From CAYQQJ01 sp964419935 (GTDB lineage Bacteria; Pseudomonadota; Gammaproteobacteria; Pseudomonadales; Cellvibrionaceae), in assembly GCA_964419935.1 (NCBI GenBank), contig CAYQQJ010000012.1:35815-99814 (forward strand): DNA of 64,000 nucleotides, in the 5' to 3' direction. A program made the position numbers and the translations under genes. Numbering within the stretch: the first letter of the stretch is position 1; every line of letters starts with the position of its first letter. The notes beneath the pieces were generated by a model. That model saw only the letters and a list, made by a program, of their open reading frames with translations, was not told where the DNA came from and ran no database searches. This document shows positions 34,929 through 45,917 of the stretch, piece by piece.

Positions 34929-35073
34929 CAGCTATTGAACACAGCCTCAAACGGCAGCGTTTGTCGTCGCGTTTTTACTGTTAAGAATTTGTGCGATCAG
35001 CATCCGGGAATCTCTACCCACGGATGTTTCCACTCCCCAGGGCAGACACCTTTTTCATTTTTAGGAGAACATT

Positions 35074-36000
35074 ATGTCGTTTGCCGATAGAGATGGCGTT
35101 ATCTGGTTTGATGGAAAACTGGTTCCCTGGCGTGAAGCTCAAGTCCATGTCCTGACTCACACCCTGCATTACGGTATGGGTGTTTTTGAAGGTGTGCGTG
35201 CCTATGATGCGGATGAGCGCGGCACCAGTATTTTCCGCCTGAAGGAACACACGGACCGTTTGTTTCGTTCTGCCCACATACTGCGCATGGATATGCCATT
35301 CAGTAAAGATGAACTAAACGAAGCACAGCGCCAGGTGGTGCGGGAAAACAATCTTCAGGAAGCTTATCTGCGACCCATGGCGTTTTTCGGCTCCGAAGGT
35401 ATGGGCCTGCGGGCAGACAATTTGAAAGTCCACGTTATTGTCGCGTCCTGGCACTGGCCGTCGTACATGTCACCGGAAGCCAAGAAGCTTGGGATCAAGG
35501 TGCGCACCTCCAGTTTCACCCGCCACCACGTCAACATCACCATGTGCAAGGCCAAAGCCAACGGCAACTACATCAACTCGATGCTGGCCCTGCGCGAGGC
35601 GCTGGACAGCGGCTGTGAAGAAGCGCTGCTGCTGGACAACGAAGGCTATGTTGCCGAGGGCAGTGGTGAGAACTTTTTCATGGTCTACGACGGCGTGATT
35701 TACACCCCCGAATTGACCTCCTGCCTGGATGGCATCACCCGCAAAACCATTTTTCAGCTGGCTGCGGATTGCGGTTATCAGATACGGGAAAAACGAATCA
35801 CGCGGGATGAGGTCTATGTAGCCGATGAAGCCTTCTTCACCGGTACCGCGGCGGAAGTTCTGCCCATTCGCGAACTGGATGGCCGCGTGATTGGTGCCGG
35901 CGAGCGCGGCCCTGTCACTGAAAAGCTTCAGTCAATGTATTTTGATGCCGTAAAAGGTCGACTGCCAGAACATGCGGACTGGCTGGTGCCAGTCAAGTAA
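35074..36000 (+). CDS. ilvE: branched-chain amino acid aminotransferase IlvE
   Basis: 308 residues, same length as the E. coli enzyme. It transfers the amino group in the last step of valine, leucine and isoleucine synthesis. PLP fold class IV signatures: LHYGMGVFEGVRAYDADERGTSIFRLKEHTDRL, HHVNITMCKAKANGNYINSMLALREAL with the PLP lysine, LLLDNEGYVAEGSGENFFMVYDG and AFFTGTAAEVLPIRELDGR. ATG 35074 has AGGAG nine bases upstream. The glnE-ilvE adjacency is also seen in Pseudomonas. Confidence 0.97.
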   Translation: MSFADRDGVIWFDGKLVPWREAQVHVLTHTLHYGMGVFEGVRAYDADERGTSIFRLKEHTDRLFRSAHILRMDMPFSKDELNEAQRQVVRENNLQEAYLRPMAFFGSEGMGLRADNLKVHVIVASWHWPSYMSPEAKKLGIKVRTSSFTRHHVNITMCKAKANGNYINSMLALREALDSGCEEALLLDNEGYVAEGSGENFFMVYDGVIYTPELTSCLDGITRKTIFQLAADCGYQIREKRITRDEVYVADEAFFTGTAAEVLPIRELDGRVIGAGERGPVTEKLQSMYFDAVKGRLPEHADWLVPVK

Positions 36001-36007
36001 AACAGCC

Positions 36008-36040
36008 GCAGTGCGTGCGTTGCGCGCACTGCGCTTGTTC
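36008..36040 (+). terminator. stem-loop after ilvE
   Basis: GCAGTGCG (36008-36015) pairs with CGCACTGC (36025-36032) around a nine-base loop, eight bases after the ilvE stop, followed by a T-rich GCTTGTTCTTTC. A weak terminator or attenuator before msbA. Confidence 0.55.
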
Positions 36041-36078
36041 TTTCGTCTCCGCCCCTCTTTCCAACCCCTTACCAGCCG

Positions 36079-37824
36079 ATGCCCATGACTGAAAATCACG
36101 TGCCATCCGCGAGCAAGCCACTGTACAGACGGTTGCTCGGCTACGCGCTTCATTACAAGCATTTTTTCGTTTTGAGCGTGGTTGGCTTCATCATCTTGGC
36201 CGCGATGGAAACGCTGCTGGCGCATTTGATGAAATATTTTATCGATGGCCTGGAAACCCGGGACAGAGACCTGATGATCTACGTGCCGCTGGCCATGATC
36301 GCGGTGCGCCTGGTGCATGGCCTCGGCTCCTATCTGGGCAACTTCTATATCGCCAGAGTGGGCTTGAACGTGGTGAACGACCTGCGCAAAAGCTTGTTCA
36401 ACCACATGGTCTATCTGCCCAGTCATTTCTATGATGCCCACAACAGCGGCGAACTGGTGTCGCTGATTGTCTACAACATTCAGCAGGTCACCGGCGCGGT
36501 CACCAGTGCGGTCAAAATCGTCATGCGCGATGGCTTTACCGTCCTCGGGCTGCTCGCCTATATGTTCTATCAGAACTGGCAACTGACCTGCATCTTTCTG
36601 TTATTGGCGCCAGTACTCGCCGGCTTGGTCAGCCTGGCCAGTCGCTACTTTCGTCGCGTCAGCCAGCGCATGCAGGTCACCATGGGCAGCATTTCCCATA
36701 TCGCCAATGAAACCATGCAGGGCTTTCGCCTGGTGCGCAGTTTCGGCGGGGAAAAGTACGAAGCCAAACGTTTTGCTGAAGCCAGCGACGACAACACGCG
36801 CCTGGGTACCAAGTACGAACGCGTATCTGCCGCCCAGGCACCGGTGTTTCATCAGGTGATAGCACTGGATCTGGCGATCTTGCTGTTCCTGATATTGTTT
36901 TTCTGGGAGACCGGCACCGGCTCCGCGGTGGCCTATGTGACGGCAGCGGCGATGATCGCCAAGCCCATTCGACAGCTGAGTTCGGTCAACGAAATCATTC
37001 AGAAAGGCCTCGCAGCCGCAGAGTCCATATTTGATGTCATGGACATGCCCCAGGAAACCGATAACGGCACCAAGCTGCTGCCGCGGCCGGCGGGGCATAT
37101 CGAGTTTCGCAATATCGTCTTCGGCTACGGTGACGATCACCGCGCGCTGGATGATGTCAGCTTTGCCGTCGAGCCGGGGCAGACAGTCGCGTTGGTCGGC
37201 CGCTCCGGGAGTGGCAAAAGTACCCTCGCTAACCTGCTCCTGCGCTTTTACGACCCCCACGGTGGGGAGATACTGATTGATGGCGAGCCGATTAAAAACC
37301 TGACTCTCGCCAGTTTGCGTCAGCATATCGCTCTGGTTAACCAGCAGACGGTGCTGTTCAATGACACAATTCTGAGAAATATTGCTTACGCCGTTGATGA
37401 TACGGAGCTGGATCGCGCGGCAGTTGAAAAGGCCGCTACCAACGCCTATGCGACACCATTCATCGAGCAGTTGCCGAAAGGTTTTGACACTCTGGTCGGC
37501 GAAGATGGTGCTCGCCTGTCCGGGGGGCAGCGCCAGCGGCTGTCCGTGGCGCGGGCCCTATTCAAGGATGCGCCCATTCTGGTGCTCGACGAGGCGACTT
37601 CGGCGTTGGATACCGAATCCGAACAGCAAATACAGCAGGCCCTGGACCGTCTGCAGCACGGCCGCACAACTCTGGTGATTGCCCACCGCCTGTCGACAAT
37701 TGAAAAAGCCGACCGTATTGTGGTGATGGATCAGGGCCGTATCGTCGAGCAGGGCAGCCACGCGGAATTGCTGGAGCTGGATGGCTATTACGCGTCTTTG
37801 CATGCCGTGCAGTTTGCGGAGTAA
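36079..37824 (+). CDS. msbA: lipid A export ABC transporter MsbA
   Basis: 581 residues, type I exporter half-transporter. Six membrane helices in the first ~320 residues, then the ATPase: Walker A GRSGSGKST (~375), signature LSGGQRQRL (~480), Walker B ILVLDEATSALD, and H-loop VIAHRLST. MsbA flips core-lipid A across the inner membrane. The Kdo transferase gene waaA follows 74 bases later on the same strand, and msbA-waaA linkage supports the lipid A role over a general drug exporter. Confidence 0.93.
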   Translation: MPMTENHVPSASKPLYRRLLGYALHYKHFFVLSVVGFIILAAMETLLAHLMKYFIDGLETRDRDLMIYVPLAMIAVRLVHGLGSYLGNFYIARVGLNVVNDLRKSLFNHMVYLPSHFYDAHNSGELVSLIVYNIQQVTGAVTSAVKIVMRDGFTVLGLLAYMFYQNWQLTCIFLLLAPVLAGLVSLASRYFRRVSQRMQVTMGSISHIANETMQGFRLVRSFGGEKYEAKRFAEASDDNTRLGTKYERVSAAQAPVFHQVIALDLAILLFLILFFWETGTGSAVAYVTAAAMIAKPIRQLSSVNEIIQKGLAAAESIFDVMDMPQETDNGTKLLPRPAGHIEFRNIVFGYGDDHRALDDVSFAVEPGQTVALVGRSGSGKSTLANLLLRFYDPHGGEILIDGEPIKNLTLASLRQHIALVNQQTVLFNDTILRNIAYAVDDTELDRAAVEKAATNAYATPFIEQLPKGFDTLVGEDGARLSGGQRQRLSVARALFKDAPILVLDEATSALDTESEQQIQQALDRLQHGRTTLVIAHRLSTIEKADRIVVMDQGRIVEQGSHAELLELDGYYASLHAVQFAE

Positions 37825-37897
37825 CTGAGTCTCCTGGTGATGACGACTTACGCTAGCGCAGTCGCAACTCATATTTTCAGCAAGGCGTGTTTTTTCT

Positions 37898-39172
37898 ATG
37901 CGGTTCATCTATACGGCGATCTCCACCCTGGCACTGCCAGTCATTGTTTTCCGCTTATGGTGGCGCGGTCGTCGGCTGCCGGGCTATCGGCAGCGCATCG
38001 CCGAGCGCTTTGGTTTTGCGCCGCCTTTGGACCCTGGCCTCGACCTGCCCATCATCTGGGTGCATGCGGTTTCTGTGGGTGAAACCATCGCCGCGGTGCC
38101 GGTGGTGGAATTCTTACTGTCCCGGGGCGACGTTCAGGTGCTGATGAGCAACATGACCCCGACCGGCGCTGACAGAGCCCGGGAGCTGTTTGGTGACCGC
38201 GTCCTGCATGCCTACGCGCCCTATGATATCCCCGCATTCGTGAACCGCTTCCTGGCGCGTATCCAGCCTCGTCTGTTGCTGATTATGGAGACCGAGCTGT
38301 GGCCCAATACCATTCGTGCCTGCCGTGAGCGTAGTGTGCCTGTATTGCTGCTCAACGCTCGCCTTTCGGAAAAATCCGCGCACAGCTACAGTCTCTTTGC
38401 GTCATTGACCGAGGAAATTCTGCGGGATTTAACCTGTGTCGCCGCTCAGGCGGAGGATGATGCGCAACGCTTTCGCGATCTGGGTTTGCCCGCGGCGGCC
38501 TGCCAGGTCACCGGCAGCATTAAATTCGATTTGACGTTGAGCCAGACGTTGCTGAATGAGGCTGCTGCGCTGAAAGCTGTTTGGAGTGACAAGGGTCGGC
38601 GGCCTATCGCCATAGCCGCCAGCACTCATGAGGGTGAAGAGGAGTTGGTGCTGCAGGCGTTTCAGCTCGTGAAAAAGACGGTGCCGGACGCCCTATTGAT
38701 TCTGGTGCCGCGCCATCCGGATCGTTTCGGGCAGGTCGCCAGGTTATGTGACGCAACTGAAATGAAATGGCAGCGACGTTCACAGGGAAGCGCGCCCGCC
38801 GCTGACATTGATCTCATGCTGGGCGATACCATGGGCGAAATGCTGCTGCTGTATGGCCTGGCGGATGTGGCCTTTGTCGGTGGCAGCCTGGTTCCCACGG
38901 GGGGCCACAATCTGATCGAGCCTGCTGCCTGGGGGCTGCCCCTGGTCAGTGGTACCCACCTGTTCAATTTTGCTGAAGTCGCGCGCTTGATGCTCGCCGG
39001 CGGTGGTCTTCGCCTGGTGAACAGCAGTGAAGCGTTGGCGGCTGAGCTCGGTGAACTCCTGTCAGATCCCGCGCAACGTCGCCAGCGAGGTGAGGCGGCG
39101 AAGCGGGTGGCGGATGCCAACCGCGGTGCGCTTGCCCGAGTTGAAGCTTTATTGCAGCAATACTTGCCGTAG
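37898..39172 (+). CDS. waaA: 3-deoxy-D-manno-octulosonic acid (Kdo) transferase WaaA
   Basis: 424 residues, as in E. coli (425). It adds Kdo to the lipid A precursor. GT-30 signatures: an N-terminal membrane anchor, WVHAVSVGETIAAVPVVEFLL, SNMTPTGADRARELFGDRV, METELWPNTIRACRERSVPVLLLNARLSEKS and VAFVGGSLVPTGGHNLIEPAAWGLPLVSGTH. Start ATG at 37898 gives the expected membrane helix. It ends the msbA-waaA unit and converges on tolC. Confidence 0.96.
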   Translation: MRFIYTAISTLALPVIVFRLWWRGRRLPGYRQRIAERFGFAPPLDPGLDLPIIWVHAVSVGETIAAVPVVEFLLSRGDVQVLMSNMTPTGADRARELFGDRVLHAYAPYDIPAFVNRFLARIQPRLLLIMETELWPNTIRACRERSVPVLLLNARLSEKSAHSYSLFASLTEEILRDLTCVAAQAEDDAQRFRDLGLPAAACQVTGSIKFDLTLSQTLLNEAAALKAVWSDKGRRPIAIAASTHEGEEELVLQAFQLVKKTVPDALLILVPRHPDRFGQVARLCDATEMKWQRRSQGSAPAADIDLMLGDTMGEMLLLYGLADVAFVGGSLVPTGGHNLIEPAAWGLPLVSGTHLFNFAEVARLMLAGGGLRLVNSSEALAAELGELLSDPAQRRQRGEAAKRVADANRGALARVEALLQQYLP

Positions 39173-39196
39173 GTGGACCGTTTGCGAGCGTCATAA

Positions 39197-39218
39197 CCCG
39201 GCAACTGAGGCTGCCGGG
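39197..39218. terminator. stem-loop between waaA and tolC
   Basis: CCCGGCA (39197-39203) pairs with TGCCGGG (39212-39218) between the two convergent stop codons. No T run follows on either side, so a role as shared transcription end is plausible but weakly supported. Confidence 0.45.
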
Positions 39219-39226
39219 CTAATAGG

Positions 39227-40657
39227 TCAACCCGCCCAACTCAGAGTATCAAGCTTGTTCTTGCTCACCGGGTTTTGAGGGTCCAGCCACTGGTTCAGTG
39301 CGGCAATATCCTCTGCAGACAGGGTGCCGGCCGCCGCTTTCAAACGCAGTGAGTTGAGCACGTAGGTGTAAAGCGCATCGTAATAATCCCGCTGGGCGCT
39401 GTACAAGTTGCGCTGGGCGTTGAGTACGTCTACCAGGTCCCGCGTACCAACGTCATAGCCGGCCTGGGTCGCTTCCAAAGCGCTGCGGCTGGAGGTGATT
39501 GCCTGCTGTCGCGCCTTGACGCTGGCGACCGAGGTCACCACGCTCAGGTGCAGCGAACGGGTGGATTGCACCACATCCCGCTGGGCTTGATAAAACTCCT
39601 CCTGGGCCTGCAGTGATTCCTGCTGGGCCTGGCGACGTCGCGCCGATGTGCCGCCACCGGTGAACAGCGGCAGGCTTACGGTGACGGAAACGGATGTCTC
39701 CTCGCCTTCGCGAATGAAACTATTCAGTCCCACATCGGGTCCGGCGGGTAGGCCCGCAAGTTCGCTGTCGGTGCTGGTGTCGGAATAACCGAGTTGGCCG
39801 TAGACCGTGGGCAAATGCTCACTGGTCTGGGCGCGGGATGTCTGCCTGGCAGCCTGGGCATTGAAGGAGGCGGCGCTCAGCGAGTAGTTATTCTGTACGG
39901 CCATCTCCACCCATTCGTGACGATCTGCCGGTACCGGGCGGTCTACGGGGAAATTGTCTCTGATGGGCGCCAGCTGATCATGGGGCTCGCCGGTCAGGAC
40001 TTCCAGCGCTTCGAACGCGATGCCGAGATTGCCTTCAGTAGTGAGGCGCAAAGCCACTGCCGTATCATAGGCGGCCTGGGCCTCGTGGACCTCGGTAATC
40101 GCCGTCAGCCCAACGTCAAAACGTTGCTTGGTCTGTTCCAGCTGATGGGACAGTGCCGACTCTTCGGCGATGGCGGTTTCCAGGTTATCCACGGCCTTGA
40201 GCGCGTCGAAGTAGGCTTCTGCGGTGCGAATAATCAGGTCCTGTTTCTCCGCGCCAAATTGCGCTTCCGCCAGGCTCGACAAACTGTCCCCGCGCTGATA
40301 GTTGTACCAGGCGGACAGGTCGAACAGTGGCTGCCTCAACTCGGCGCTTAACACCTTTGAGGTTGTGGTGGTTTCTTCTTCACCGGCACCATCGGTCCGG
40401 TCTTCGGTGAGCTCGCGGCGCGAATACACATAGGTACCGCCGATCTGCGGCAGCAGTCCTGCGCGACCAATGGCCAGGTTTTCCTGGCCCGCCGCAAAGG
40501 CCGCCTGTGCGGCTTTGAATTCGTGATCATTGAGTAGCGCTTGCTGGTAGATCTGTTCCAGCGTTTCGCCATGAGCAGCCATTGCCAATCCAAAACTGGT
40601 GATTGCCAGGGCAATTGTTTGACGGAAGCGCTTGCGAGAAAAAATGTGACTGGTCAT
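39227..40657 (-). CDS. tolC: TolC-family outer membrane efflux protein
   Basis: 476 residues. Signal peptide ends MAAHG (cleavage near 30), and the mature start ETLEQIYQQALLND is typical of TolC. Two OEP repeats form the alpha-barrel and beta-barrel: QTKQRFDVGLTAITEVHEAQAAYDTAVALRL in the first and QAGYDVGTRDLVDVLNAQRNLYSAQRDYYDALYTYVLNSLRLK in the second. It gives an outer-membrane exit for tripartite pumps or type I secretion; no partner pump is adjacent. Start at 40657 has AGGA nine bases upstream; the longer frame to 40735 lacks a signal peptide at its beginning. Confidence 0.93.
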   Translation of the reverse strand: MTSHIFSRKRFRQTIALAITSFGLAMAAHGETLEQIYQQALLNDHEFKAAQAAFAAGQENLAIGRAGLLPQIGGTYVYSRRELTEDRTDGAGEEETTTTSKVLSAELRQPLFDLSAWYNYQRGDSLSSLAEAQFGAEKQDLIIRTAEAYFDALKAVDNLETAIAEESALSHQLEQTKQRFDVGLTAITEVHEAQAAYDTAVALRLTTEGNLGIAFEALEVLTGEPHDQLAPIRDNFPVDRPVPADRHEWVEMAVQNNYSLSAASFNAQAARQTSRAQTSEHLPTVYGQLGYSDTSTDSELAGLPAGPDVGLNSFIREGEETSVSVTVSLPLFTGGGTSARRRQAQQESLQAQEEFYQAQRDVVQSTRSLHLSVVTSVASVKARQQAITSSRSALEATQAGYDVGTRDLVDVLNAQRNLYSAQRDYYDALYTYVLNSLRLKAAAGTLSAEDIAALNQWLDPQNPVSKNKLDTLSWAG

Positions 40658-40854
40658 GGATGTCCTAGAGTTTGAATGTCCGTATCCCGGACCCTGCAGG
40701 TGCCGCAGTGAGTTACCCGGAAAATAAAAGCCCAAAGTGTAGCGGGTTCGCGGCCTATCGTCGACTGCCGCGTAACATGTGCCATCACGCGGAATCCGGG
40801 ATGCGATAAACGGCGGTAGCTTCAGTTTATTATCAAGAGCTTGATTCGAGACTT

Positions 40855-41139
40855 CTATATGAACAGATCGACGTTGCCACCTTTATTGTTATGTCTCGCC
40901 ACTGAGGAAAAATGCTCCAGGGCGGATGCCGTATGAGCATCCTCCCGCAAGGGTTTTGCCTTGAGGATGCCGTCCACGGCACGCCCGGCAAAGCGCCCAG
41001 CGTCTGTGGCACGGCGGTTTTGCACGACCTCGAACTCGATATCGAAATAGTCGATGTCATAGGTCGCGGGCTGAGCGCGTTCGTGGTCTTTTCCAGTTGT
41101 AGAGTGGCTCGTTGCTGAGCCGTCACCAGAATTGCGCAT
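40855..41139 (-). CDS. possible small hypothetical protein
   Basis: 94 codons beginning MRNSGDGSAT, with a plausible globular centre (YDIDYFDIEFEVVQNRRATDAGRFAGRAVDGILKAKPLRED) and a soluble, charged composition. I do not recognise it. It lies upstream of tolC on the same strand. No clear ribosome site precedes the ATG, and a competing frame on the same strand (40833-41144) reads as low-quality Ser/Arg-rich sequence, so this frame is the better of the two. It may be a genuine lineage-specific gene or chance. Confidence 0.4.
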   Translation of the reverse strand: MRNSGDGSATSHSTTGKDHERAQPATYDIDYFDIEFEVVQNRRATDAGRFAGRAVDGILKAKPLREDAHTASALEHFSSVARHNNKGGNVDLFI

Positions 41140-41294
41140 ATCACAAATGTCCGTTGCCGAAGGACGCCAGTTCCATAGGTTGATATGTAGAGTATTTGCT
41201 CAAATGGAAGTTCACGGGGTTGATGCGTGCCGAGTTTGGCGCATCGGTCGCTTTACAGTGGAGTGCGACTTATCTAGACTGCCTCATCGTCTTG

Positions 41295-41378
41295 TCGGGG
41301 TGCGTCTGCATAATGTTGCGGAGGCTGAGAAATACCCGCCGACCTGATCCGGTTAGTACCGGCGTAGGGAACGAGATA
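41295..41378 (+). promoter_or_regulatory. TPP riboswitch (THI element)
   Basis: Core text matches the THI box: CGGGGTGC at the 5' side, GCTGAGAAATACCCG, then ACCTGATCCGGTTAGTACCGGCGTAGGGAA. These form the pyrimidine- and pyrophosphate-binding arms of the TPP aptamer. It lies about 90 bases before thiD, whose ribosome site GAGGTG (41457-41462) is a possible target for sequestration. No obvious terminator hairpin with a T run follows, so control of translation start is the likelier mode. Confidence 0.95.
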
Positions 41379-41469
41379 GTGTACCGGCAAGTTTTCTGCA
41401 AAGCCTTCGTCCGCTCCTCCCTTTTCCGCGCCTTGGTCTCTGGTTCATTCAACACCGAGGTGAAATTCC

Positions 41470-42324
41470 ATGACGTTATCCCATGCTGCAGCTGCCTTCG
41501 GCAATACTGCATCGCCTGTATCTAAACCTGCGCGAGTTGTACTTGTTATTGCTGGCAGCGATTCCAGTGGTGGCGCCGGTATCCAGGCGGATATCAAGGC
41601 CGCTGCAGCGTTCGGCGTGCACGCCGCCACCGCCATTACGGCGGTGACTGCCCAGAATTCTTCGGCGGTTGAGGGCGTGTTTTGCCTGAGTGCGGAGCAG
41701 GTGCGTGCGCAAATTACCGCGGTCAGTCAAAGCCTGAAAATTGATGCGGTCAAGCTCGGCATGCTGGCCAATGCGGAAATTGTTCAGGTAGTCGCTGAAG
41801 AGCTGGAGCGGTTGCAGGTGCGCCATGTGGTGATGGACCCCGTTCTCTATGCCACCTCCGGCGGCAGTCTGTTTGCCGGCGACAGCGCTACATTGCTGCG
41901 TGACAGCCTGCTGCCGCGGGTGAGCGTATTGACTCCCAATCTGGATGAAGCGGCTACCTTGCTCGGCTGTGAGCCAGCGGCTGACCATCAGGCGATGGAA
42001 TCCCAGGCGCAACAGTTGCTTGCCCTCGGGCCTCAGGCTGTGCTTCTCAAAGGCGGCCACTTTCCCGGCGAACTCGCCGTTGATTACCTTGCCACCGCCG
42101 AAGGCGTGCGCACTTTCGCCAGCCCGCGTCTTGATGGCCGCCACACTCACGGCAGCGGCTGCACCCTGTCCACCGCCATTGCCGCTGGTCTGGCCCAGGG
42201 GTTGTCGCTCAAGCAAGCGGTCTCGGCCGCCAAGACCCATATTCAGGGTGCCATCGCCAATGCCGAGCGCCTCAGTCTGGTCCCGGACAATGGGCCGGTC
42301 CATGGGCTTTATCAGTTTTGGTAA
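41470..42324 (+). CDS. thiD: hydroxymethylpyrimidine/phosphomethylpyrimidine kinase ThiD
   Basis: 284 residues. ThiD phosphorylates HMP and HMP-P to HMP-PP for thiamine synthesis. Ribokinase-fold motifs: VIAGSDSSGGAGIQADIKAAAAFG, TAVTAQNSSAVEG, MDPVLYATSGGSLF, LTPNLDEAATLLG, and the catalytic loop RHTHGSGCTLSTAIAAGLAQG. The ATG has GAGGTGAAATTCC directly upstream. A TPP riboswitch in its leader ties expression to thiamine supply, and thiC follows 70 bases later. Confidence 0.96.
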   Translation: MTLSHAAAAFGNTASPVSKPARVVLVIAGSDSSGGAGIQADIKAAAAFGVHAATAITAVTAQNSSAVEGVFCLSAEQVRAQITAVSQSLKIDAVKLGMLANAEIVQVVAEELERLQVRHVVMDPVLYATSGGSLFAGDSATLLRDSLLPRVSVLTPNLDEAATLLGCEPAADHQAMESQAQQLLALGPQAVLLKGGHFPGELAVDYLATAEGVRTFASPRLDGRHTHGSGCTLSTAIAAGLAQGLSLKQAVSAAKTHIQGAIANAERLSLVPDNGPVHGLYQFW

Positions 42325-42394
42325 GGCTTGGAGCTGCAAGCTGCAAGCTCAAACGCGAAAGATCACACACGACAATTCCAGGGAGAAAACTATT

Positions 42395-44317
<1,923 letters not shown>

Positions 44318-44331
44318 GGGGGCGAAGCTGC

Positions 44332-44467
44332 AAGCCGCAAGCTACAAGCTTTAAGCTGAAAGAAAGGTAAAAGGTAAAAGGTAAAAGGTAAAAGGTAAAA
44401 GGTAAAAGGGAAAAGGTAAAAGGGAAAAGGTAAAAGGTAAAAGGGAAAAGGTAAAAGGGAAAAGGGA
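44332..44467 (+). repeat. heptad tracts AAGCNNC then AAAGGTA/AAAGGGA (about 20 units)
   Basis: After the thiC stop come about five AAGCNNC units, then about fifteen units of AAAGGTA or AAAGGGA up to 44467, all with a period of seven. Two unit types in the same order occur after gcvT. The tract leads directly into the GGA-loop hairpin array at 44468. The phase switches between T and G at the sixth base of the unit without loss of period, suggesting slippage-type growth. Confidence 0.9.
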
Positions 44468-44699
44468 CAAAATGGCAGGATTGCCATTTTGCACAGCCGC
44501 AGGCTGCCCGAAGGGTGAGGCACAGGGAGGTGCCGAATGAAAAGGGACAAAAATGCAGGACAAATTTGACTGGATCAAATTTAGGCAGCTTTAGCTGGCC
44601 GCAGGCCGAACCACAAGGACGTGGTGAGTCATTGCCATTTTGCACAGCCGCAGGCTGCCCGAAGGGTGAGGCACAGGGAGGTGCCGAATGAAAAGGGAG
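44468..44699 (+). ncRNA. candidate RNA with array of GGA-loop hairpins (thiC-nudF gap)
   Basis: The + strand holds at least five hairpins with GGA in the loop: CAAAATGGCA-GGAT-TGCCATTTTG (44468-44491), GGCAC-AGGGAG-GTGCC (44519-44534 and again 44670-44685), AAATTTGA-CTGGA-TCAAATTT (44562-44582) and ACCAC-AAGGAC-GTGGT (44610-44625). Plain hairpins (GCC-GCA-GGC, CCC-GAA-GGG, CAGC-TTTA-GCTG, GGCC-GCA-GGCC) lie between. A block of about 65 bases at 44482-44548 recurs at 44634-44699. The number and spacing of GGA loops resemble CsrB/RsmY-type RNAs that titrate CsrA. No protein-coding reading explains the region. Function is inference. Confidence 0.55.
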
Positions 44700-44771
44700 A
44701 AAAAGGACGATGGCTTACCTCAACGCCGGATTCCCTGCTAAGCTGGGGCGTTAAGATTGAGTGGAGCTTTC

Positions 44772-45398
44772 ATGCCGTTGACAGAAGCGGAATTTGTGCG
44801 AAAAGATGTCGAGATTCTGGAGGAGGAAACTCTGTTCCAGGGCTTTGCGCGCCTGGTGCGCCTGCAGTTGCGCCATCGCTTGTTTCGCGGGGGCTGGAAT
44901 CAGCCGTTCGAGCGAGAGCTGTTGGTTCGGCGGGAAGCCTGCGCCGCTATGCTGTACGATCCGGCGCGGGATTTGGTCGGATTGGTCGAGCAATTCCGCG
45001 TCGGTGCGCTACAGTCAGAGTATGGGCCCTGGTGTCTGGAAGTGGTTGCCGGCCTGGTGGATCCCGGCGAAACGCCGGATCAGGTAATCAGGCGCGAAAT
45101 AGAAGAAGAGGCCGGTATCACCGACGTTGAGGTGGTTTTCATTACGTCCTACTACACGACTCCGGGCGCCTGTAACGAAAAGGTCCATTTGTATTCCGGT
45201 CTCTGTGACCTCGGCCAGGCTGGCGGCATATTCGGCCTGGATCATGAGAATGAGGATATCCGTTTGCACATTATTCCTGCTGAAGAGGCTTTTGCGGTAA
45301 TGCTCGACAGCCGACTGAACAACGCCTCAACTCTGATCAGCCTGCAGTGGTTGCAGGCCCATCGCGCCAACCTGCGCAGCGCGGTGGCCGGTAGATGA
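44772..45398 (+). CDS. nudF: ADP-ribose diphosphatase NudF
   Basis: 208 residues, close to the E. coli protein (209). It hydrolyses ADP-ribose to AMP and ribose 5-phosphate. The Nudix box reads GLVDPGETPDQVIRREIEEEAGI (~97-119), with FITSYYTTPGACNEKVHLYSG after it. The ATG at 44772 is preceded by TGGAG; an in-frame TTG at 44757 is possible. It is first in the conserved nudF-yqiB-cpdA-yqiA-parE series. Confidence 0.95.
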   Translation: MPLTEAEFVRKDVEILEEETLFQGFARLVRLQLRHRLFRGGWNQPFERELLVRREACAAMLYDPARDLVGLVEQFRVGALQSEYGPWCLEVVAGLVDPGETPDQVIRREIEEEAGITDVEVVFITSYYTTPGACNEKVHLYSGLCDLGQAGGIFGLDHENEDIRLHIIPAEEAFAVMLDSRLNNASTLISLQWLQAHRANLRSAVAGR

Positions 45399-45877
45399 GT
45401 CAGTGTCGTCACGCCGTTAACAGCAGTCGGTTTTCCGTGGACCTGAGTGGGCACCACGCCCTCTGCGAGGTCAATTTTCATCGCTTCCTCAAATTGATGC
45501 CGGGCTTCAACAGTGGGCATCGCGCCTGGCAGTTCCGCACCGCACAGCCGCTCGGCCTGCACATTGATGTGCGGGTTGTCGATGTCGCGCCCTACACCAC
45601 AACGGTGGATGTGCTGCAGTCCGAGGGCAAAGTGAGCTTCCTGTCGCCGGCGCGCATGCAGGTGCGCCTGTATCACGATGTCGCCATGGCGGAGGTTGTT
45701 GGTTGGAATCGACATCGCCACTGGCTGCCAAAATATGACTATCCGAACAAACACATGTATCATCCGGACGAGAAATTGTCGTTGAACCGCTTTTTGGGTG
45801 ACTGGCTCAGCTTTTGTCGCAAGCAGGGCCTGGTGATAATCGGGAACTGTGATCAAGTTCTCGATAACGGAAAATAG
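45395..45877 (+). CDS. yqiB: DUF1249 family protein YqiB
   Basis: 160 residues. The core FHRFLKLMPG and the segment LGLHIDVRVVDVAPYTTTVDVLQ, then MQVRLYHDVAMAEVVGW, are typical of YqiB/DUF1249, whose biochemical function is not known to me. It overlaps nudF by four bases and precedes cpdA, the same order as E. coli, so it is co-expressed with them. Confidence 0.93.
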   Translation: MSQCRHAVNSSRFSVDLSGHHALCEVNFHRFLKLMPGFNSGHRAWQFRTAQPLGLHIDVRVVDVAPYTTTVDVLQSEGKVSFLSPARMQVRLYHDVAMAEVVGWNRHRHWLPKYDYPNKHMYHPDEKLSLNRFLGDWLSFCRKQGLVIIGNCDQVLDNGK

Positions 45878-45917
45878 CGGTCAATGTCTTTAGCACTAAG
45901 GGATCAACCTAACAGAA

